This document shows positions 57,943-64,000 of a stretch of 64,000 bases of DNA, in pieces; the first letter of the stretch is position 1, and each line of letters opens with the position of its first letter. Under the pieces are notes generated by a model. The model saw nothing but the letters and a program-made list of their open reading frames with translations, searched no databases and was not told where the DNA came from. Location of the stretch: positions 757,909-821,908 of the forward strand of contig JALRME010000001.1 of the NCBI GenBank assembly GCA_026120035.1, read 5' to 3'. Both the position numbers and the translations under genes were made by a program. Source of the stretch: Coleophoma eucalyptorum. Lineage: Eukaryota; Ascomycota; Leotiomycetes; Helotiales; Dermateaceae.

Positions 57943-60013
57943 TCAAAAGGCTGCTTCTCTCTGCATCAAAGCTCTAAATTTCCCTCCCAATGCTGTTCTC
58001 ACCGCAGTCACATCCGGTTGCACAGGCATTGAAGCCGTCAACTCCCCAGAAACATGCGTCAGATCCCAGCCTGATTTCGCCAGGATCTTGTTGTCTTTAA
58101 TCTTCACGTCGCTTCCATGGCGAAGAGGACCGCTCGAAGTCGCCGGTGTGATGAGCGTCTCATCAAGCAATCCATGCCAGCGAGCCAAGTACATGCCAGG
58201 ACCGTATGCTGTCGTCCCAGAGTTCAAAATTGATTGTGTTTTCGACATCGATACTTTTTCCAGCGAAGTAAGGTACGCTGAATGGGCATCTAAGGCTTTT
58301 GAAACTTCAATCTGTTCATCCGGTGCCAGATTGTCAAATAATGCAGATAGATTGTTCGTCATTGCACCTGCTGCAAAACTTGCAGATGTATGCGGGGTTT
58401 GTTGAGTATCAGACGCTGCAGTAATTTGGTCGGGTACTCGAAATTGTTGGAACACTTCCTTTCCCCAATTCACGAACGAATCCAGGACCTCAAGACAGTT
58501 TTTCACTAAATCATGGCCAATATGGATAAAAAAGGGCATATGCCTGCGGCAAAGTTCCACATATTCTTCCACTGACGGTGGTTGTTGTGTACCCTTTATC
58601 TTCGAATTCGGTTTGCTGATCTTGATGAGATCGTCAAGGAAAAGCTGCATATCGCCAACTACTGCGCTCAGGTCGACACCTTCATGTACAGATCGGATAA
58701 TAGGTTCGTATGCAGCCACGGCTTCACGGATCGCTTCGGTAAGAATGTCAGGGCTTGACTTGCAGCAGACATCGACAAGCTTTTCTCGGTCGCGTATAGA
58801 AAGAAGAGCTGAGTAGTAATTCAGGGCTTCGGCGTGTTCAACTACGGAGAGCTGTGTTGATAAAGGTGGATTGTGAGACTCGAAAATTACGGTCACAATA
58901 GATTTCGACTGTTGAACACTCCGTGCGGTAGCTTTGTTGCGCTCCTCAAGAGATTTCAGCAAGTGAGCTTTGATAGCTTTTAGGTGTTCTTTACTTGGCG
59001 CATCCTTGTTCTTTTCGATCTTGGACGCTGTCGATTTGAATTCCATATTATCATAAGCGAGGACGGTAGATATAATTCTATTTTTCAGTCAGATTAGAAA
59101 CAGACAAGGCTGGAGTGAGGAAAGACTTACCTCTGCAGCAGATTCATGCCGTCATTGTCACTCTTGCTCAGTCCCACCCAATTAGTCACAGCTGTGAGAC
59201 TCATTTTGGTAAGCATCAATCTCATCATGCCATGAATCATAGTGGCAGCATTTCCAAGACGGAGAGTCTGTTTAATGGCCATGTATGGAGATATTCTGTG
59301 CACGTTTGCCAGTAAAGTTGCTAAGTATGGTCCGTCTGGAGAGAGGACAAAGATATGATGTAGAAACGATCCTACCCTATATTGACTGTCAGGCTTCACG
59401 AAACTAGCGAATTGGTAATAGCAACTTACAAGATCCCGGCATACTCAACCGATGCCTGATAAAGCTGCGATTGGTCTTCCAGCTTGTCGGATTGGCTTAA
59501 GTCGCAAAGAATCGTGTCAAGCGTGTCTCCATAGACAAGGCCCTGCGCAAGGTCGTCAAAAGCGCCGTGGAGATCTTTTGCGCTTGACAGATCATACGTC
59601 TGACCTGGTATTGGCGTCTGCTTCCTCGGCAGTCCACCTAGGATGCCTCTAGCGACAGATTCAATGACGACAGCTGTAGCAGTAGCTATCGTCTTTCGAA
59701 TACCCATTCCTCCCTTCTCATAGCTGTCAGACAATCCTGCTTCAGCAAGCTTGGAAATAATCAAGTCCGCTCTCCCTTGCCAGAAGCTCTGCATAAGACT
59801 GGACACGCCGGGTTGCTTCAAGTAGACTTTGTTCATTATCATCTGCTGAATTGGTACGGATGATTGTCCTGGTTTCTGGTTCGAAAATGGACTACCAAAG
59901 TTTTGAATGGTCTCTGGTTTTGCAAGATCCTGCAGCTCCGCATAAACCTCATCGTGAGTTAGAATATCGAACAAAGCATGCGCCTGGGCAGGAGAGAGAG
60001 TTGCCGAAGCCAT
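57943..60013 (-). CDS. PX-associated domain (PXB/DUF3818-type) protein without a PX domain
   Basis: Three exons on the minus strand, 60013-59430, 59376-59131 and 59077-57943, with two 53-base introns; 654 residues. The N-terminal region (LSPAQAHALFDILTHDEVYA and YLKQPGVSSLMQSFWQGRAD) and the block VGSFLHHIFVLSPDGPYLAT to LTAVTNWVGLSKSDNDGMNL across exon 2 are the PX-associated region of fungal PX proteins such as yeast YPR097W. Exon 3 continues this family with SIVTVIFESHNPPLS and a helical segment (LLSIRDREKLVDVCCKS). I see no PX domain (no phosphoinositide-binding RR(Y/F) block). The C-terminal 120 residues hold WHGLLDETLITPATSSG but no known domain. YPR097W relatives work in lipid and membrane contact traffic; that is only a guess here. 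Confidence 0.83.
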
Positions 60014-60843
60014 GCTGGCTGGTATCGGATGTCGAGGTGGTCTGGATTAGGCACTCGCTTCTGAAAATCCATTCCCTCTGTACTTCTCCCAGGCTTTATA
60101 CGAAGTGAAGCAACGAAAGATTACGTCTGTGCAAGCAGGTGAGCTTGACGGTTCGTTTGTTTCCTGTGACAGGTAACCGGGATCTGCAGTTTTATCGACT
60201 CGCAAAGTGTTGTCTGCTATGTTGCGCAAAGGCCACCTTGCTCTGACAAGTTCCAATCATAGATTTGATAAGACCCAGGAAGCACCAAATGAAACATGCG
60301 GAAAATATTGTTTGGTAGGAGCTTGTTGTCAAAGATTAGACAAGCTACAGTACGTACTCCGGTACTGTACTGTACACTCCGTCAGTTTATCGGCTGCGGA
60401 ACCGACCGCCTTCACCCCTGAACCTGCCAGCTTGCCTAGTCATGACCGCGGATCCGAATAGGACTGTGCGATTGTCTCGCTTTGACGAGTGAGTATCTAG
60501 ATACCTTAGGCATGACTGGACGCTCGCATGGAATCGAGTGGCAATGCAGAAATACCCCACAGTCTTTGAATCGAGGATATATTTAGAATTTGTAAACATC
60601 TAATCTTGGACCAGATTAACGTTCGAAGGTCATTGCGGTTTGTTCACGGTTCTTCTGGAGATGAGGTGACATGTCCAAAACTAGATTTTGCAAGCAGAGA
60701 CGTCGCTAGTCTTTTGTCTTTTTTTGGTTCACTAGGTAGTCACATTTTGAAAACATGTATTTCAAGTTGATTGATCAAGAATTATGTTTTTTAAACATGA
60801 GGAAAACATTGGGTATATCCAGGTTCGCAGTTAAAAGCAGTAT
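60014..60843. other. Intergenic between two minus-strand genes
   Basis: No gene. Contains a TACTGTACTGTAC repeat near 60363-60375, like the GTAC palindrome at 32257. Confidence 0.5.
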
Positions 60844-62052
60844 CTACAACTCCCTATCTTTGACCGAGTCGGCATTCTTAGCTCTCTGCTCCTTGAGGGT
60901 TTGCAGGAATTCCTTTGCCCATGTCTGCTTGCCTCCGAGATGCTGAATTTGATGTTCCCAACAGCCATCTTCTAGACTTCGATCGCGGCCCTCGCATACC
61001 TTGTTCTCCAACAGCGGCTGGGTAGGCCAGATTCCTAGCTCAGCACCCATACTCTCGTCGAGGAAATTATCCATCACCAACTGAGCAACCTTGACACGGA
61101 CAGAGTTCCACTCCGGTCCCTCCAGAGAAAATACTTGAAGAAGAAATGGCATGCCTTTATTCTCAAGAAAGTCATTCCGGATTGATGGTTCTTTGATCAG
61201 GCCATTCAAGGCTAATATTTGGGCCTTGAGAGTAGCTGGAGAAGACTCTGGAGACACGTTTGCGTAGATTGTGCGAAGGCGTGCAAGAAGGTCTTTTTGA
61301 GCACCATCGCATGTAGGATATAGCATCTGTTTCCAGAATTTACTAATTTCCACCAATGAGGTTGGATTGTTCTGCGTTGCAGATCCAATAACTGATGCCG
61401 CTTTGTGATCATGCCCAGCAGTCTTCGGGTTGGTCATCAAGCAAGCCAGTTTCTCAAAGAGTACACTGTCTTTGGCCAGTTCAGAGCCGTAAAAGATATC
61501 GTGTGAGAGTTCGGAAAGGTTGTCCAAGGCCGATGAGATGTCACCGCTTCCACTTTTGATAGAAATGACCGCTTGGCGGAAATTCTCCGAGTCCGTACTC
61601 GAACCCTCAAAATCCTTGGGTGGTTGTACCTTTCCAACTGCTTCATATGCCGGAGGCTTCTGTGGGACTTGGTCTCGTAGTGCAGGCTTATCTGACTCGA
61701 CCTCGTCGGGCTGTGGAACCACGACCATTGCCTGCTCGAGAGGAACTTCTACCACCCGCTCCATGTCCTCGCCATCCATGGGTATGTTCAATCTCGCCTC
61801 TTTCTCTCCTGTATAGATGTTCATACGAACATGCAGTCCTGGAGGAATGTCCTGGCCCTCCTTGATGGTCTGGAAGTCCTTAGTGGGCTGGAACAGTCGA
61901 GGGTAGCATTCTGAAGGATTCGAAGTTGGACAGATGAGCTCGGTATCAGCAGATGGCGAAGGCACTGGAGACGCTTGTGCTGCAACTGCTCTAGACAGGA
62001 CAGGAAGGCATAAGCAAGCATAGCCTACTATGCTTTTTGAAATGTAAACCAT
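60844..62052 (-). CDS. SIL1: SIL1, ER nucleotide exchange factor for Hsp70 (Kar2/BiP)
   Basis: Intronless, 402 residues. Residues 1-25 form a signal peptide (MVYISKSIVGYACLCLPVLSRAVAA). The N-terminal region has ELICPTSNPSECYPRLFQPT and KEGQDIPPGLHVRMNIYTGE, the fungal Sil1 signature. The middle is the armadillo-like helical fold (SALDNLSELSHDIFYGSELA, LVEISKFWKQMLYPTCDG, ILALNGLIKEPSIRNDFLEN) that grips the BiP ATPase domain. The last residues, KDREL, resemble an HDEL/KDEL-type ER retention signal. The protein should release ADP from the lumenal Hsp70 during protein import and folding. The 84-base gap to the chromodomain gene upstream on the same strand is very short and must hold the promoter or be shared as a 3' region. 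Confidence 0.9.
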   Translation of the reverse strand: MVYISKSIVGYACLCLPVLSRAVAAQASPVPSPSADTELICPTSNPSECYPRLFQPTKDFQTIKEGQDIPPGLHVRMNIYTGEKEARLNIPMDGEDMERVVEVPLEQAMVVVPQPDEVESDKPALRDQVPQKPPAYEAVGKVQPPKDFEGSSTDSENFRQAVISIKSGSGDISSALDNLSELSHDIFYGSELAKDSVLFEKLACLMTNPKTAGHDHKAASVIGSATQNNPTSLVEISKFWKQMLYPTCDGAQKDLLARLRTIYANVSPESSPATLKAQILALNGLIKEPSIRNDFLENKGMPFLLQVFSLEGPEWNSVRVKVAQLVMDNFLDESMGAELGIWPTQPLLENKVCEGRDRSLEDGCWEHQIQHLGGKQTWAKEFLQTLKEQRAKNADSVKDREL

Positions 62053-62136
62053 GGTTGACCTTTACCTCGAGGCAAAGGACGATTAAGATATAGTAACTAC
62101 AAAAACACAACAACTGTCCTTTGTAGATACCACGTC

Positions 62137-62583
62137 TCAATATGAGTCAGAGTATTGCGTGAGGTCGATGACGTTTAGAACGTTCTTGATGCGCCGCCGA
62201 AGTCTCCTCAGAATTCTTCGTTGTCTTTCTGCTGTCTCCACATGGGCCACCGCCTCGTTGAATGCCTTAACGTCGAGGGGTTTCGACTTGCCCTCGAGTT
62301 GTCTTTGCTTCTCCTCTTTCCACTTTTCTAGAAGAGCAGGATAGCCGTCAAATATAGTGCCACATTCCCAAGATGACCAAAGAAGGGGAGAGTCTTGCCA
62401 CTTGATCAAGTACCAGGTATGATCGTTCTTGCCAACGAATTCGCTCAGAACGGCTTCTGGGGCGCGGTCCAGTTGGTCTTCCTCTGCGGAGGCAAGGCTT
62501 TCGGTGTCTTCAACGTCCTGTAGGTCGTCTTCTTCATCTAACCAGTCTACGCTTTGAGTTTGTAAAGTATTGTTAGTAGCCAT
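62137..62583 (-). CDS. Chromodomain protein
   Basis: Intronless; 148 residues from the ATG at 62583 (MATNNTLQTQSVDWLDEEDD). The frame is open to an ATG at 62664 that would add 27 residues. After an acidic head (DLQDVEDTESLASAEEDQLD) comes a chromodomain at about 45-95: EAVLSEFVGKNDHTWYLIKW, with aromatic Tyr/Trp positions and WSSWECGTIFDGYPALLEKW. The C-terminal 50 residues are strongly basic (RQRRILRRLRRRIKNVLNVI), a likely nucleic-acid-binding or nuclear-import helix. Chromodomains read methyl-lysine on histones; the one here has the W-x-x-W pattern but no other domain, unlike HP1, which also has a chromoshadow domain. It shares a 205-base gap with the divergent NUO17.8 gene. Confidence 0.82.
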   Translation of the reverse strand: MATNNTLQTQSVDWLDEEDDLQDVEDTESLASAEEDQLDRAPEAVLSEFVGKNDHTWYLIKWQDSPLLWSSWECGTIFDGYPALLEKWKEEKQRQLEGKSKPLDVKAFNEAVAHVETAERQRRILRRLRRRIKNVLNVIDLTQYSDSY

Positions 62584-62788
62584 CCTTAACAAAAGTGCCG
62601 AAGGACAATTGGCCTCTTCGTCTGAAGTCCAGTTTAAGGAGACCAAAGCACTCCTTTGGCTCACCGCCTTTGGCCACCGGGCATCACGGCTAAAGCCAGC
62701 TGACTAATCCATATTCGTGAGCGGGTCTTTGACCGACGACACAGCGTGAAGCTATTCGCGATTACAGGGCCAATTGAACCACAACATC
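62584..62788. promoter_or_regulatory. Shared divergent promoter, chromodomain gene / complex I subunit gene
   Basis: 205 bases between two divergent start codons, too short for two independent full promoters, so initiation signals are probably shared. Confidence 0.5.
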
Positions 62789-63424
62789 ATGTTTGCACTC
62801 AGGCGAAAGGCAGTTCAATCTGCAGATCGACTCGGTGCAGTGGCCGGTCGCAGCACACGTCGGTATGCCACCAAGACAGCAGATGAGGCCCACCATAGCC
62901 ACCATCACGAAGGACCAAAAGACGAGCCTCTCGGAGTATGTTAAGAGAAATGTGCCTTGTTATCCTACTGACTTATGGCATAGACGCAATTCTTCTTCGT
63001 TCTAGCTCTTATCCCCGCCAGCTTGGCAGTCTATGCTGCATCGAAGCCTTCCGCAGACGGAAGCCCTGCCGCTTTCTCCAAGATTATCGACAGCTATTCA
63101 GAGTACAAAGAGCAATTGATTGCCCGTAACACTCTTCACACCACCATGATTGAGCAAGCCGCCTTCGATCGCAACTTGTTCCAAAGCGTGGAGAAGTCCC
63201 AAATCTACGACTTGAAGTTCCCAGAGTACGTACACACAATGTTTACAAATATCAGGGCCAGTAGTCTAATGTTAGAATTTAGGGTCTTCAACGTCGGGTC
63301 ACCATATAACAACATTGCTGGCCAGAGAGCGAGAACACTGGAGGAGGCTGTCGCGGTTTATGAGAAGCAACGTGCAGATGAGCAAGAGAGGACGTTGGCT
63401 GCCATGGCAGAGAAGAGCAGTTAG
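62789..63424 (+). CDS. NADH:ubiquinone oxidoreductase 17.8 kDa subunit, mitochondrial (complex I)
   Basis: Three exons, 62789-62935, 62984-63225 and 63283-63424, with introns of 48 and 57 bases (branch CTGAC in the first); 176 residues, the right size for the Neurospora 17.8 kDa subunit. The start (MFALRRKAVQSADRLGAVAG RSTRRYA) is a basic mitochondrial targeting peptide. A His-rich stretch (HHSHHHEGPKDEPLG) comes before a single membrane segment (TQFFFVLALIPASLAVYAAS). The C-terminal part faces the inner-membrane space or matrix and has IARNTLHTTMIEQAAFDRN and VFNVGSPYNNIAGQ, a very conserved motif of this family. It is an accessory, non-redox subunit of the membrane arm. The third exon begins within the conserved FPEVF block, which confirms the splice. 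Confidence 0.9.
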
Positions 63425-64000
63425 ATCAAAGAAAAACGTATATTGTCCATACTATTTGCCTCATAAGACTTTACTTCAAAGCCTCTTGGTTATTGATCAA
63501 TGAACTAGCAACGTAAATCGAGACGTGCATGGTTAAGGAGGAGCTGAGACTCTCCGGTCCGGACACTCCACTGTAAACCACAATTTCCAGAGTGAATTCT
63601 CATGTCATGGATTATATGGGTCCCTATAGCAGAGTAAATGTGAACTTGTCCGAATTTCTGTTCCCTAATCTAAACGGTCATCTGTTTAAACACGAGTTCT
63701 TGCGAAGCCAACAACAACTATGATGCTACTTTTATGTTGATCAAAAGCCAAACAATTGAGCAGTGTCTAGACTTTGTCTAGTAGGAGGACGAACAAACTT
63801 GCAGTCTTTCAGTGGCTTAAAGAGCAAGCATAGTGTGCTCTGGACGGATTATGTGTATTCAGTAATACGACACGCAGACAAAATATACTGGATCTAGAAG
63901 CCACTGTACGTAGTGTCAAAGAAAGTTTGCGCCTTCAATGCTGCTGACTCCACCGAATACCAAGACGCCAAATCGCTAAATCAAACAACAAGTTCCAAAG
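63425..64000. other. Intergenic, right edge of window
   Basis: 3' flank of the complex I subunit gene; no gene seen. Confidence 0.5.

Noticed and set aside
1..64000. Transposable elements or CRISPR-like arrays
   Set aside because: No transposase, reverse transcriptase or integrase motifs, no long terminal repeats and no spaced direct repeats were seen by eye.

Overview
The window looks like a nuclear segment of a filamentous ascomycete (Pezizomycotina). Most genes carry short introns of 47-115 bases with GT..AG ends and CTAAC/CTGAC-like branch sites. Fungal families are present: a GH55 exo-glucanase, Kre9/Knh1-type GPI proteins, a CAP59/GT69 mannosyltransferase, a SUR7/PalI protein, a Zn2Cys6 regulator and the 17.8 kDa complex I subunit. 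A placement in Leotiomycetes/Helotiales is only an impression. There are no operons, CRISPR arrays, rRNA genes or tRNA genes that I could see. Gene models below were spliced by hand by matching reading phase across introns.

Left part (1-17.9 kb): the 5' part of a coiled-coil gene on the minus strand runs off the left edge. It is followed by a six-exon secreted GH55 glucanase (minus). A 4.4 kb gene-poor stretch comes next, then two related GPI-anchored wall-protein genes (plus) about 2 kb apart. After these come an acidic protein with a single C-terminal membrane segment and a seven-segment membrane protein.

Centre (17.9-38 kb): a Rad53/Chk2-type checkpoint kinase with two FHA domains (minus) and a five-exon small basic/Ser-rich gene (minus) are followed by a conserved, probably nuclear protein (plus). 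A decayed gene relic lies next, whose premature stops all look like C-to-T changes. Then come a GNAT acetyltransferase, a GT69 mannosyltransferase, an Old Yellow Enzyme and a SUR7/PalI-like membrane protein, all plus.

Right part (38-64 kb): 7.9 kb without a recognisable gene, rich in simple repeats and with a pyrimidine-rich end, precedes a bHLH transcription factor. A phytanoyl-CoA dioxygenase-like gene, a Zn2Cys6 regulator (minus) and a nitroalkane-oxidase-like flavoenzyme (plus, divergent from the regulator) lie together and may form a small catabolic or detoxification module. The last stretch has an eight-segment membrane protein, a PX-associated-domain protein without a PX domain, the ER chaperone factor SIL1, a chromodomain protein and, divergent from it, the mitochondrial complex I 17.8 kDa subunit.

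The genes are largely independent housekeeping, wall and membrane functions. The only group whose arrangement suggests joint work is the 50.2-55.3 kb trio.
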